This document shows positions 51,390-63,519 of a stretch of DNA of 64,000 bases, piece by piece. The DNA is from Chaunax sp. Z400. Its lineage: Eukaryota > Chordata > Actinopteri > Lophiiformes > Chaunacidae. The stretch covers positions 12,112,501-12,176,500 of the forward strand of contig CM075202.1 in NCBI GenBank assembly GCA_037577475.1, written 5' to 3'. The notes under the pieces are model-generated. The model saw nothing but the letters and a program-made list of their open reading frames with translations. It made no database searches and was not told the origin of the DNA. The translations under genes were made by a program, and so were the position numbers. Position 1 is the first letter of the stretch, and every line of letters begins with the position of its first letter.

Positions 51390-51990
51390 CAAGTGAAATG
51401 AACTGTCTGCGCTCAAAAATGAATATGTTCTCAGAACAGACACACTGTCACCATGAAACAAGACAGGTTACAAAGGGTCAGGTTACCGTTCCTCAACCTA
51501 AAAACAATGCTGTGGAGAAAACGGGTTTGTATAGAGCAATTTCTCAGCGGAATAATCTGCCATATTTTATCACTCAAGCAGCAAGTATAGAAAGTTATAA
51601 AGAGGAACTAAAGAGGCTACTTTTGGGTAGAAGGCAGCAAAATATCTAATTTCTTCAGTCTCCTTCTCTTTGTGGTTTTGTGAAATATAAGCATGGTTAT
51701 AGATACAACTGTTAGTGTGTATATTGGGTAAATAAGTGTGTGTATATAGGCATAATGTATATTTTATGTATATTTCTTAAGTTATGCTTTATTGGAATGG
51801 TAGTTGGTTTGGTAATGTCTATACTGTTTTAATGAGGGTTGGGGGTGGGTGGGGGGTGGGGGGGGGGGGTAGTGATGTAAATGTATTCAACTATGCATGT
51901 GTGTGAAAACATGTGTATATGTTTGTGCTATGTTTTTAATATGGACCCCAGGAAGAGTGGCTGTTACTTGATGATTTGTGGGCTTTTATT
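51390..51990 (+). pseudogene. Non-LTR retrotransposon 3' end (ORF2 C terminus plus 3' UTR)
   Basis: The open frame ending at 51649 reads HHETRQVTKGQVTVPQPKNN, LYRAISQRNNLPYFI and YKEELKRLLLG. This is the usual C-terminal tail of LINE ORF2 (TRQ…VP.PK…LYRA…WN.LP…FK..LK..L). Downstream, ATGGACCCCAGGAAGAGTGGCTG near 51945 is a typical fish LINE 3' UTR motif. A G-rich run (51841-51869) lies between. Upstream RT domains are absent. Confidence 0.7.
51841..51869. repeat. G-rich run (potential G-quadruplex)
   Basis: Runs of 5, 3, 6 and 13 G separated by single T in 29 bp on the plus strand, inside the LINE 3' UTR relic. Confidence 0.85.
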
Positions 51991-52259
51991 ATAGATGTAA
52001 ATGCCTTAATTTAGATGTTCAAAAAAAGGTAAGCTTTTTTTTTTATAGATGGCATCTTAAAGATATGTCTTAAAGACGAGCTCTATGTACAATTGTGTGT
52101 GCTTTAAATGTTTAAATGTTTGTGTGTGCAGGTTTATCCTGGGTATGAGTGATCGATACTCGATAAGAGAATGGATGTGAAGATAAATGGTTGACTAAAA
52201 AAATCTACAGTGGTTGCACATTAACAGCTATAAATACCTGATGCACAAGCATTCTCTCA

Positions 52260-52287
52260 GATACACACACACACACACACACACACA
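52260..52287. repeat. (AC)n microsatellite
   Basis: About 13 CA units. Confidence 0.9.
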
Positions 52288-52979
52288 ATCAAGGACAAAT
52301 TCACATATTAAAAAATTGACAAGTACAGGTAAAGAGACTTTCACACTTCCACAAACATATTGTGCAATATCGTGTAAACACCACAACCGGGAGAACAACT
52401 GCGCTTCTATTTTGTAAACAGCACTTTAGTCGGTATAATGAAAACTTCCAGCACAAGCAAGTGGAAATCGGCTCATTACGCCTTGGGGAATAATGGAAAC
52501 CCAGCCTCCCTGTCATTGAGCCTGCTGCTGCTCTGTCATGCCTGGAAGACGTAATCAGATGGGAAAGTAACAGTTAAAGACCTTGAAAGTCAATAACAGG
52601 CAAAAGAATCTTCGAAAGGCAGAAAGTTGAATGTTGTCTGCAGTAATGCATCTTACAAAGAAAATATTCTTTTAAATACAGGTTGTTGGAAAAGAATGGC
52701 AGACTTTTAAATGAAAAGAACATTCTGACTGACTAAAACTTGGCTCTCATTTTTTGGTTCTCACTTTAGATCATGGTCTCTGGATCAAAATGGACAGTAC
52801 ATACAGTATGAGGATGAAGAGGCATCACACAACACCAATGCCAATTGGCTGATGGACTAATGAGCAGGCCACAGCAGCAGCCTTCCAGAACAGGAACCAG
52901 TCAACATCACAAAGACAGTCCATCCGATAATGAGTCACAGGTATGAAAAGCTAGATAGCAACAGGATCTGACATGATCC

Positions 52980-53470
52980 ACTCATGCTGGCGGAAGAACC
53001 TCACAGCGCTCCTTCATTGGCTATAGCAGCACAAACGATGAAGCTAACAACAGACACTCAGCCAGACTGGGTAATGCAAAGCAGGACAATCCTGATCGTG
53101 AAGGATCCACTCAGAGGTACAACGCTTTCAACCTACCGACCACGTGGAAGCTGCTCTCAGGCATTATAGCAGCTTAATCTGAGGAGGCATGAGTCAATAC
53201 ATGAGAAAAGCTCTACAAGGCATTGGAAACAACATTAGAGGGTCAAAGCACCAGATACTGGTCAATAGAGCAATCACCCAAGACTCTAAATCTAGCCAGA
53301 CTAACCTGAGCAGCGTCCGGATTGACTATAAGAAGACCTATGACCAATTCCTCAAACATCGATACTAGATTGCCTAGTGCAAGGCTAACAGTGCACTGAT
53401 AACTTTCATCAAGAAATACGGATGTGGAAAAACATCATTGGAAGCCATGTCCAAGGTCAAACTCTGACCT
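52980..53470 (+). pseudogene. R2/R4-like non-LTR reverse transcriptase relic
   Basis: Scraps in shifting frames preserve the RT N-terminal order: DWVMQSRTILIVKDPLRGTT, STYRP, TTWKLLSGII, then GI.NN.RGSKHQ-like, a second SIEQ segment, IDYKKTYD (the IDYKKAYD box) and a KKYGCGKTSLEA-like stretch. This order (RT.LI.KDP..G…YRP…T.WKLLSGII…DYKKAYD) is that of R2/R4 (Dong/Rex6-like) elements as I recall them. Several stops and frameshifts are present. Confidence 0.7.
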
Positions 53471-54439
53471 AACTTGTTAAAAAAAAAGAAAAAAGAAGAA
53501 AGCTAAAAAGCACTTTCCTTTCTGTATAGGTTCTCCGTGTGGCTTCCCACCAGTCTAAAACATCTACAGCATGTTCCGTACTTGTGTTACAAGAGTTACT
53601 GACCAAAGAACTACTCTCAGAATTTGAATTGGTCCTTGGGCTGTACTGTGGCTGCGCAGTAGGAGGGTGAAACACAGAGGGCAAACGTCGCCCTCAACAC
53701 GATGCTGCTTATTTAACCTGCATATTTTTGAAAAAAAAGAGACAACTTTCATGAATGAAGTGAAACAATCATGAAACATGGAGGCAGCTAAAGAAAACAC
53801 AAAGCCATTTACTGATCGGAGTAGTTTTTGAGAAAACTGATTAAGATGAACAACACTACGTGCATACGTGCAAAATTTGAATCAAGGGCCATGAATCCAC
53901 CAAAAATATTTTTTCAACAATAATTTTCTAACTCAATCTACTAGAGCACATAATAAAGCTGTCGACAAAATGTCATCCTCCCATCTTTAGCGTGTTTTTT
54001 GTTTGTTTGTTTGTCTTTGAGAAAACTTCAGTTTTAAGTGTGATGCACACACTTGCACACACAAGGACGGACAGAACCCATTGTCATTTTCCCCCACTGA
54101 CTTATGGCAGGGGATAATAAATAATACCACTAGACCCAATAACGCACAAGGTCTTGTCTTCAATGTCTTTTTTAGGTACCAAATGTAGTCCTGATGTTGT
54201 TGATGTAGTAATGATTGTTGTTGATGTTGTTGATGCTATCATGCACACAGCTAAACAGTGAAATATGACAGCCTTCCCGAGGTTTAATGGATAGGTTAGA
54301 CGACAACCTGGTGTACTTACTTGATATGGGCTTCACTGATCTGCCTGTTCAGAGCATATTGTATACTGCTCAATTCTCATCATCCAAATCACTTAATCGA
54401 CTGATAAGAATATTTTGTGTGGAAGTATGTTTTCAGTAG

Positions 54440-54605
54440 ATAATGTAGAACAACATAATGGAGCATGTAGCCCCATTCAGACAGCGATTTGGGATTCAGT
54501 ATCTTGCCCAAGGACACTTCATCATGTAGACTGCAGGGGCTGGGGATCGAACCACCGACCTTCTGATAAGTGGATGACCGCTCTACCACTGAGCCACAGC
54601 CGCCC
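54440..54605 (-). mobile_element. tRNA-derived SINE
   Basis: On the minus strand it begins GGGCGGCTGTGGCTCAGTGG. It has a pol III A box (TGGCTCAGTGGTAGAGC, 54596-54580) and B box (GGTTCGATCCC, 54553-54543) at tRNA-like spacing. It then continues into the body GTGTCCTTGGGCAAGATACT, typical of a widespread fish SINE. It is truncated or diverged before its 3' tail near 54450. Confidence 0.8.
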
Positions 54606-57414
54606 TTGTAGTACTGTATGCTCAGGTGTGCGACCAACCCTGGGGGATTTAACGATGTGGTAGCAACAGGAAGTCGATTATTTGTAGAACAAGCACAAAT
54701 TACTGCTAAACTGGAGAGATAGTGAAATACATCAGCTTTTATGTTTGCTGTTGCGTCGTACGTCATGCCTCTTGACATTGCGGAACACCGAGGTGTCGTC
54801 GTGACGCCTTTGGCTGCTCCAGTTTGAACGCACCGAAGGGTTCACAGAGAAGGGAATTCGTTTCAGCGCTGTTGCGCAATGCCTGAAAGTGGCTTGTGTT
54901 TTATTATGTCTGACATTTATGAATATGTGTGTAGTTCATGCATGTTTAATGTGATTTTTATTGTATGTAATGTTGACTTTATGTGATGATGGTTTTGTTT
55001 TTTTCATGGTTAAATCTTATCTGTTTCTCCAATACAACATGGTGGGGAAATCAAAACACATAAAATTTTAAGTAACTGTTTCCTTCGACTTAAATTTGGA
55101 TTTGGATGCAGGCGCAGCTCCGTCGTTACATCTTCAAAATAGTGAGGAAACCGGCTGTTGTTTGAGGCTTTCAAAACACATCACACACCTCGAATAAACC
55201 CTCAGAGAGTTGTGTTTCTATTTGCAACTGAATGACATCAGTGGCTTGAGTGTGTGGCGTCTTATTGCTTGATTTGCTTGAAATTATGTGATACTGACAA
55301 GAGAGTGAGAGAGAATTATTGAGAGGCAATGCTGCTGCTCTTCAAGTGGAGAGTGGGAAACACTGGGAGACAGCTTAACACACCACGGCGCACACACACA
55401 AATTTACCACCCGCTGTCGCACGAAAACAGATATAGCACTCCAATGCACATCGACATGTTAGCCCGCAGTTACACATACACACCACACATAAAGGCGTAC
55501 ACACTAAACATGCTACAAGCACATACACATATTTTTTTTTAAAACAACTAGTGCTTGTGAACGTGACACATGTTTCTGAATCTCAACTTCATTTGCAATG
55601 CAAAGCAAGCACATGGAAGAAATTATGATACCCACACCCTGTCATACATATCTGAAATTAAATATTACACGCTGTACAATGTGTGCCCTTAAAAGATAAG
55701 AGAAAGAAAGAGGGCAAAAGAAAGCACAAGAGAAATGTATGAAGTGTGCACCGTCAAGATCGTATTGCAGACAGAGAGGCCCCAGATTTGACAAGAGCAG
55801 GACAGGCCTTTGGGGGGGAAAGACAGTGTGTTGAAGGAGGGAGGGAGAACAGCATTATGGGGACACATTAAAACAAAGCTGTCTTGATAAAAAAAAAAAA
55901 AAAAATTCATTGAACATAACTGACAGAAAAAATAAAAAAGGAATGAATAGGGACACCAAGAGAACATACTGGAGGAGAAAAGACGAGTGTGTAGAGGTGT
56001 TTAATGGGTTTTTTTCACTCTTGCTTCTATCAGCATTAGAGTAAAAGTTGCCACTGGCTCATCAATAAGAGCGGAGTGAGGGTAAGACCTGGAACACAAT
56101 GATAACAAGCACGCACTCTGGTAGAACACAGGAAAGACAAAACTCAAAGGAAATGAGAAATGAGAGATAAACAAGCTAAGAAATGAGCTAAAAGTGAAGG
56201 CTAAACTACCAAAGGGTAGTGCAGAGGAGAAAAGCTGTATGCATTTTAAGTTAATGGACTTGAACTTCACTTGAGGCAGGAGATGGGGGGAGTGATTACT
56301 ACCATTAGGATGCAGGGAGGATGTGTGTGTCAGTGTGTGGCGATGGGCAGCTATCTGTGTGGTGTTCAGTATAACTTTTTGGTGTACTTGTGTGAGTGGG
56401 AATGTGCAAGCGTGTGTTTTTGTGGCCTTGAATGTGATCTGGGACACACTTATCCACTCTCTTTTGCTGGCCACTTTGTCTCTTCCATTCTTTAATTCAA
56501 CATTTCACTTCCACCGAGGCTAAAACCCATGAGAGCTGCAGCCCACTCAAGGAAAAGGTCAGTGCCATTTCTTTTCTTATTCACGCCGTCATCCACTGAT
56601 AACCCTGCCTCCACTATCCTATTCTTCCCGTTCTCACTCATATTTTCTAACATCTTTTTCATTATAAGAAAGAAAATGAACAGACATAGCATAGAACATA
56701 GGCCTGTTATATGGCTACTTATGACTTGTATTGCTTTAGAAAATATGTGACAGCGTGTCACCATATCTGACAAATGCTTTTAATTTGTAGTTTGCATACA
56801 GTCAAATTTCAATCCAAAGAGTCGAAGAGACAGTCAATTATGCAAAATTTCTGACTATAATTAAAACAACTAGGGAAAAATACATTTTTTAGACCAATTA
56901 CACACATCAAGACAAACCCCCAGACAGCTTAGCCACACCAGTGTTTACATTCATGCATAAAGTGAATTACTAATCAAAAATGGTCTCCACCTCAGACACC
57001 AAAGAGCCTTTTATGATTTGAAAAGAACATTTTATCAAAATAGTTTTCAATGAAACTTAGCTTCAGTGACTTGGATTTATGTTGACGTGTGGTTTTAACC
57101 TTTCCAATCCCACTGACATGACCATCACAACGAAGTCACGCTGCACAGCCAAACACTCCATACAACTATGCTTAAATTTGAGTAACCTTGCAAAAACTGA
57201 TGGACAAGAAAATTGTAATCTTTCCATTTGATGAAATGATGCAAGCATTTAAAAAAAAAAACACACTGTTCTTTGGTTGGAGCATTTCACTCAGGGTGAA
57301 CATCATATAGCTTCAATGAAAAGCTTATAAAAGTGATAAGAAGAGTATATGTTTATGTAGGTGTATGTGTATGGGTATGTGACATCGTCATGCAATGTGA
57401 AATGAGATGCAAGG

Positions 57415-57500
57415 TTAGCTACTAGATTATACTCAAGTAAAAGTATGGTTATTTTGCGGAATTTATACTCAAGTACAAGTAAAAGTACTTCACTATGTCC
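57415..57500 (+). repeat. Dispersed repeat with 'ACTCAAGTAAAAGTA' units
   Basis: ATACTCAAGTAAAAGTATGG and, 35 bp on, ATACTCAAGTACAAGTAAAA then GTACTT form a degenerate internal duplication. The same unit is common in fish non-autonomous DNA elements as I recall them. Ends were not identified. Confidence 0.5.
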
Positions 57501-58439
57501 ATCCATCCAAAACGTACCTCAGTTAATATGTACTCTAAACGAAGTGAACATCACTGTTTACATTTTTTTTAAATTAAAGAGGAGTGATGTCAGTGTTAAA
57601 TTAACAAATCAAGGTTTCACTCAATTTCAATCCAATGATACTGGGGGAACAATATCATGGTACCAAGCCAAAACTGAAAATACATTCCATCTGTATAGAC
57701 TGATTTTGCAGCCTGTCCACTGATTATACAGCGGCCTTCCTCTGTGTAGCCTCGCTACAATAAATAGGAAAGAGTACAGAATTCATGCAATCAAACATGT
57801 GACCGTGACTAAATAAAACACGCTATGGGCACTATGGTGAGTATAAAAGGCAATATACAGAAATTAAACAAATGCCACTGAACTGCAAAAAGTGTTGCAG
57901 TTTTACACACAGAGTAGAGTGTACACACAATGCCAATTACAAGGCCAACGAGGTGTACTCACGTTTCTAAATGCCTTGAGCCTTGGGCACCATGAAGTCC
58001 TCAATCTGCTCTTGATTCAACTTCTCCCCTTCACTATTTTCAGTACATATCATACCAGCCCACTCAATCTGTCTGTCTCATTATAACCAGTCCACTCAGC
58101 ATGCCTGCCCCACCATAACCTGTCAATTAAGCTTCTCTATCCTTTTTGCACTCCTCAAAATGTTTGAGCTGAGAGAAGCTCTGCATTCAGAACTTTGACA
58201 GAGAGGGTCAGAAACAGCAAAAGGTCCTCACTGAAGGTAGAATTTCCAAAGCAATGAAGCAAGTGTGGCAGTCACTGTGGGATGATCCGCCCTGAGCATT
58301 TTGTCATTTTGCAAAACCTAGCGTCACCTGTTGGTCATGTAACAAAATGGGTGTGTTTGATTTGGTTAACTCAGTGAGCTCCTTCGTTGGTGTATTAAAT
58401 CACTGAAGGCCTTTTTCTAATTATGTTGAGTTACAAAGA

Positions 58440-58615
58440 ACGAGGTCGCGGATAGAAGCGGCTGAAATGAGCTTCCTTCACAGGGTGTCTGGGGTCACCC
58501 TTAGAGATAGAGTGAGGAGCTCAGACATTCGGGAGGGGCTCAGAGTGGAGCTGCTACTCCTCCATATTGAGAGGAGTCAGCTGAGGTGGTTCGGGCATTT
58601 GGCTAGGATGCATTT
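58440..58615 (+). pseudogene. LINE reverse transcriptase C-terminal fragment
   Basis: The plus-strand frame reads AAEMSFLHRVSGVTLRDRVR, SSDIREGLRVELLLLHIERS and QLRWFGHLARM. This is the near-invariant segment after the RT domain of a common fish LINE (EMSFLRRVAG…LRDRVRSS.IREGL..EPLLLHIERSQLRW.GHL.RM). It is open but ends abruptly at the next repeat. It is probably of the same class as the RT scrap at 31690. Confidence 0.8.
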
Positions 58616-58649
58616 ATGCAGCATTCTTCTACCCAAACAGAAAAAGCAC

Positions 58650-58805
58650 TCCACAATGTTTGTCTCTAGTTCACACCGATGTTCACACAACAATGGTGGT
58701 GGAGCTGGCATGCAAAGTGCTGGCCTGTCCACCAGGAGCAACTCTGGGTTTAGTGTTTTGCTAAAGGGACACTTCAACACATGGACAAGAGGAGCCGGGG
58801 ATTAT
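58650..58805 (-). repeat. SINE-body relic (head missing)
   Basis: GTTTTGCTAAAGGGACACTT, CAACACATGGACAAGAGGAG and CCGGGGATT align by eye with the body of the 54440 SINE (ATCTTGCCCAAGGACACTTC…CTGGGGATCGAACC). The tRNA-like head is absent. Confidence 0.55.
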
Positions 58806-59040
58806 TGTAATGCTTTTCTTTTAGCATTACCTAGAAATGCTCTTTACAAAGTCCAACAGTTACACATTAGCGCTGTAGCACAGGCCTTGACGAAAAAGGG
58901 CACAATCACATGGTCACCCCCGACAATGTGCCAATTACAGGAAAGACGGAGCAGCAAGGAGACTGGTAACACCTCAGCACACTACCTAACACCTCCTGTC
59001 ACTCCACCGCCCACACACATAACTGGTATTCCATGCTAAC

Positions 59041-59178
59041 CTGGTAGAGAGTGTGGTTCTTGTTCTTGAAGCAGGGTTTGAGGAGGCAGCAGATCTGCAG
59101 GGAGTAGTAGTAAGCAGCCAGCTGGAGCGACAAGGCAGAGTGACACTGCTTTTCAAAACACTTGTTGGCATCCAGTAC
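59041..59178 (-). CDS. nbas: NBAS exon B
   Basis: This 138-bp exon is exactly 46 codons, phase 0 at both ends. It starts VLDANKCFEKQC and contains the highly recognisable SALSLQLAAYYYSLQI, ending KNKNHTLYQ. The acceptor is TTTTTCCAG and the donor CAG|GTTAGC, slightly off consensus at +3. Family knowledge places this helical repeat just after the Sec39-like region. It splices over an 11.7-kb intron to exon C, giving LYQ-ADPKEL, which parallels 'LYRADPKEL' in other vertebrates as I recall them. Confidence 0.94.
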
Positions 59179-60010
59179 CTGGAAAAACATGGAAAAGAGG
59201 TAAGCTGTTGACGTTAAAAAAAAAGAAAAAGTTAACAAAATGCAAATGTAAATGAATAAACTCCGCTCCATTTATTGCAATATTTAATCGACTGAAATAC
59301 AAAAAAAATCTCTCATGACCCTGCACAGCTGACTTAATAATGTTGAAAATGAGCAGGTCAAAATCAAAATAACAAGTCCAATATTCAATAGACCAAGTCC
59401 TTAGGAAAAAAGCTGTGTTAATTGTGTCAACCCATGCAGAACTCATTATCAGTATTTGTCAGTAACGTCAGACATCAATTTCAAGTGGGGTTAACAAGCT
59501 CTAAAGGAAATATCTATAATATCCACTCCAGCAGCTCAATTGTTTCACTGCAGATACAGCAAATATTAAGACTCATGAGGGATTTAAAGACCTCCACTTG
59601 AACAGTGAAGTCACCGGTAGGTTTATATTTTATGTCTTATACTTTGTTTTCTTAAGAAAATGAAAGAGAAAAGGTTAACAAGACCCACATGTTGTGAGGT
59701 GGATATGTTCATAGAAATGTGTGTCTGTTTATTGAATCAAGGAAGACATGAAACTGCTTCTGATACTGTATGTAAATAGGTCATCGCAATGTCATGCTTT
59801 TGATGAAATGCTACTGTTCCATGTCATTCAGCAGCTCTGGTGCCTCTTGAGTGCAACTTTGATTTGACACACTGATAATGCAAACTGCATAGCAGCTTAT
59901 CTAGAAACATCATGGATTAATCGGGGATGTGGTTATTATGAATATTACTATTTGCAAGCGTGTCTTAACTAAAACTCTGTGTATGTGTGTGCAACTGTGT
60001 GTCCACCTAC
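59179..60010 (-). other. NBAS intron A-B (832 bp)
   Basis: AT-rich intron without recognisable repeats, except a CA-rich stretch (sense strand) directly after the exon A donor. Confidence 0.75.
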
Positions 60011-60087
60011 CTGAGGCAGGGCCAGTAAATAGGACAGAGCCAGCATCGTGTCCCTGGGAAATGCATCATTGGCCAGCTGCAGCAAAA
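60011..60087 (-). CDS. nbas: NBAS exon A (first exon in window, transcript order)
   Basis: This 77-bp exon has two bases (TT) completing a split codon and then 25 codons. The residues run LLQLANDAFPRDTMLA and end in LSYLLALPQ, a conserved NBAS segment. The acceptor is CTCTCCAG and the donor is CAG|GTAGGT. It joins exon B in phase 0 to give LPQ-VLDAN, as in vertebrate NBAS. The preceding exon must end with a single base of a split codon, and I could not find it between 60088 and 64000. The intron side of the donor is CA-rich (about 59970-60005, read on the minus strand). Confidence 0.88.
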
Positions 60088-62821
60088 CTGGAGAGGGCGG
60101 AGGGAAGGAGAAAGAAAGAAAGAGGGAGGGGGAAGAAAAGACTTTAACTAAAGTGCTGAGGATTAACAACCAACCCTTCCCTCTTGGAGGAATCTCATCC
60201 CACATTTGTTGAGTACAGACGAGAGTGCTGTCAGAATACACCTCTCTGAGGGCCAGACAAAATGGAGGGAATGTAAACAATACAGAGAGACGAGGAGAAA
60301 AGGGGCTTGGCAGAGCCAAGATGTACTATTATAAATCCCCAAAAGTTGTGGGATTTCGATCTTCCCGCCGGGCTATTGCGTTCCTGACTGTGTGTGTGTG
60401 TGTGCGTGTGTGTGCATTTGCATGCTTGTATTGGTTTCCTGCAAGGAGAGCATTCATTATTCAAAAAGTAAGTACATGCCCACTTCTAATAAGTGCTCTC
60501 CAGATGAGTCCAAACTTCATTTAACTGCACTTTAAAGTTGAATCCCCTGAAAGCCGAATTAGCCTATGAATACTGACAGGACAAGACAGACAGAGGGGTT
60601 TGATGAGAAGAATCCAAAATGATCTGTGTTTAATTGGTTTTGACTTGTGAGTTTGAGCCACTAATCTAGCTGGCTGTGAAAAAGCAGGTCCTAATTAAAG
60701 GTTTCCTTGGGCAATCTATTGCTGTGTCCCAATTCCATCCTGTAACACACAAAGTGTATAAATAATACTCTATATTTCTTACCCATGACGGTTCATTCTT
60801 GACATTGGTAATAGTGGCTTTAGAAAACAACACACAATGAAGCTTCACTCATAGTCTTTTCCAGATCAGTGGATGAAATCATAACTGCTCCTGAACTTGC
60901 ATGTGAACAGTAAAGCTCACAAAATCAGCCAATGAACTAAAATAAAAGTGCAAATATTTTTTTCAAGCAAGAATCTACTGGTTTCTACTTTTCAAATGTG
61001 AGTATTCTGAACTTAAGACATTAAACGTTGGACTAAGGGAACTTTGATTTGTATTTTTCACCAAATGATTAGGTCAAACATTAATTGATTGGGAAATAAA
61101 TCACTTGTGAAAATAACAGTAAGTTGGTGCCTTCAATAGATTCATCCCCATGACATATATGAACACACGTGTATTTAGTGTCTTCCCAGAGTTAAATGAA
61201 AGTACCAAAAGGTTTTAAATCAAGCAAAATATCTACAAATGAACAAGAGAGTGAAACTTTACAATAGCGCAGCCACTTATTCTACGTTCGTGTCATATCT
61301 TTCAGGCTGTAATTACGAGCATGATTCATTTCAGCCTTCTAGAAGTAATTCTGAATCCCAGTTATTTCCCACTTAAAGATAAACAAACTGGTGACACAAA
61401 GGGCTGTAAAAGCTCTAAACTGCATAAAATCCATGCCAAAAAACTAATAGAATAAATAATATATTAATTTTCAAATTTCAAATTTTAAATACGTTCCATT
61501 AGCTCATTTTTAACAGATCACCCCAAATACATATCAGAACAAAAGTAGCTAATTTAGATTATTTCAATTCTGCCTGCAAAAACTGTGCAACTGGAGGTTT
61601 TCTGCCGACATTGCATAAACAGAGCATTAAATCTCACAAAGAGAACAGAAAACGGCTTCAGCAATCATCCAAACATTTCTTCAAGCTGTGTCATCCATGT
61701 ACACAGTGCGTTTTAATGATCTGCAGCTTTGAATTTCTTTGCCATTTCCTTTGTGTATTGCTGTGAGAGATGATGTGCATCAACAGAATCAACAGCGCAC
61801 CAACTCGTCAAGCATTTTTAGTATGCATACTGACTGTAAACTTGATTTTGACATTTTCTGGGTATTTTTCATGCTGATATATACTTATGTAGTGCTTTTA
61901 TTTATAATATGGAATTGGGACACAGTCCGTGTTTTCTTTTTCTGTTTTTCTTTCTTTCTTTTTTTAATTCACCAAATAGTGCATACAAATAAAACAACAA
62001 ATCAATCATCATCAACAACTGTTAGAGGAGAGAGAAAAACAGACAAAGAAAAAATAGATAAAACAAACGTACAAAATATACATTTACATACATACACAGC
62101 CCCTGTTTTCACTCTCCCTGAGGCTGATGGGATATGGAGTCCAGAAAGAGAGTTGTGTTCAGGGATGGGTTTGTTTTTTTGGGGGGGCGGGGGGTTTCAA
62201 ACTGCTGGCCTCAAGGCCACAACACGCACACACACATACACACACACTATTAAAACTATACTTATTCACCAGATGGAGACTGAATACTGTAAAACTGTCA
62301 AATAAAACTCCCTCAGTTAATCACTCTCCAACTCTTCCACTCACTCTGAGGAAACAGTGGGAGAGAGCAGAGAGAGGGGAGAGGCAGAGGCAGACAGAAT
62401 CACTTTGTAGCCTCAGACCCAAAGAGAGAACAAAAGTCTGTGTTGGTGATAAGAGCCCGAGACAAAATGAAACCGACAGAGAAAAGTAGAGCATGGACAC
62501 TGAAAGAGAGACAGAGGCAGGGGCGCAGGAAGAGAGACACACACTGTAGAACAAAATGCACACAATATGCATATGCGGAGACACGGGCCAATGCTTGACG
62601 TGTAGCTGGAGATTCAGTGTGAGCGTGAGTGAGCAGGGGTGGAGTGATGCACCATTATGAAGAGCTCTCTTAAGCAGAGGGCCCACCCTCCTTCTTTGCT
62701 CGTTTTCCTCTCCCCTCCTCTCCTAGCCCCTCAGGTTCCGATGAGCTACACCTCAGAATGAGCTGATTACACGCCTCTCTTAAGTCACTGATATCATCGG
62801 GACAGGAATTACCAGAGGGGT

Positions 62822-62975
<154 letters not shown>

Positions 62976-63519
62976 CATAGATAACACTGACTTAAAAGCA
63001 TACAGTATTCCTGCTTGTGAGAGAGAGAGAGAGGAAAAAAGGGAGAGTGATAAAGAGGCACAGCGTGAGACTAAGTGTGTTTTCTGTGTGTGCGTGTGCA
63101 CGTGCGTGTGCGCATGTATACGCACATGCATACACGCGCACACACACTCCTGCTCCCTGTGTCAGCTAAATTGAGCAAATTGTTAGTGGGATGGTGAGAC
63201 AGTGACTTATTACTATTTCACCTGTGCACACAGTGTGAAAAACAACTGATTACAGACTGGTCCAACATGCGGCCACTGGAGGCACTCTGTGCTTTGTGTG
63301 TTTACGCACATTCGTGTGTGCGTGTATGTATGTGTGATTGTGTGTGTGTGTGTGTGTCTTCATTTGTTTCCCCTCACCACCTTACTCAGCTCAATCCCAT
63401 TGAGTCATTTTCCACTTGTGTCATCATTAATTACCTTCACCTTATCTGGGCTAGATAAAAAAAAAAAAAAAATCAATAAAATTATTTTCTTAAAGGCCAT
63501 CTCCCAGTCTGTTTTTGAG

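Larger units (their letters stand above)
47357..59040 (-). other. NBAS intron B-C (11.7 kb)
   Basis: This intron is rich in transposon relics: 50015-50155, 51390-51990, 52980-53470, 54440-54605, 57415-57500 and 58440-58805 (listed separately). It also has a (GA)n array at 49000 and a G-rich run at 51841. 47500-48900 and 55000-57400 show nothing recognised. Confidence 0.7.

Noticed and set aside
58467..59039. Plus-strand 190-codon open frame as an intact gene
   Set aside because: Its first 49 codons are a LINE fragment, the next part is a SINE-like relic and the end is unique intron. It runs across repeat boundaries by chance.
62181..62220. GGTTTCAAACTGCTGGCCTCAAGGCCAC as a hAT end
   Set aside because: It resembles some hAT termini, but no partner inverted end or duplication was found nearby.
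61739..62305. Plus-strand 188-codon open frame
   Set aside because: Poly-Phe, TH-repeat and GGG runs from simple sequence, with no recognisable domain.
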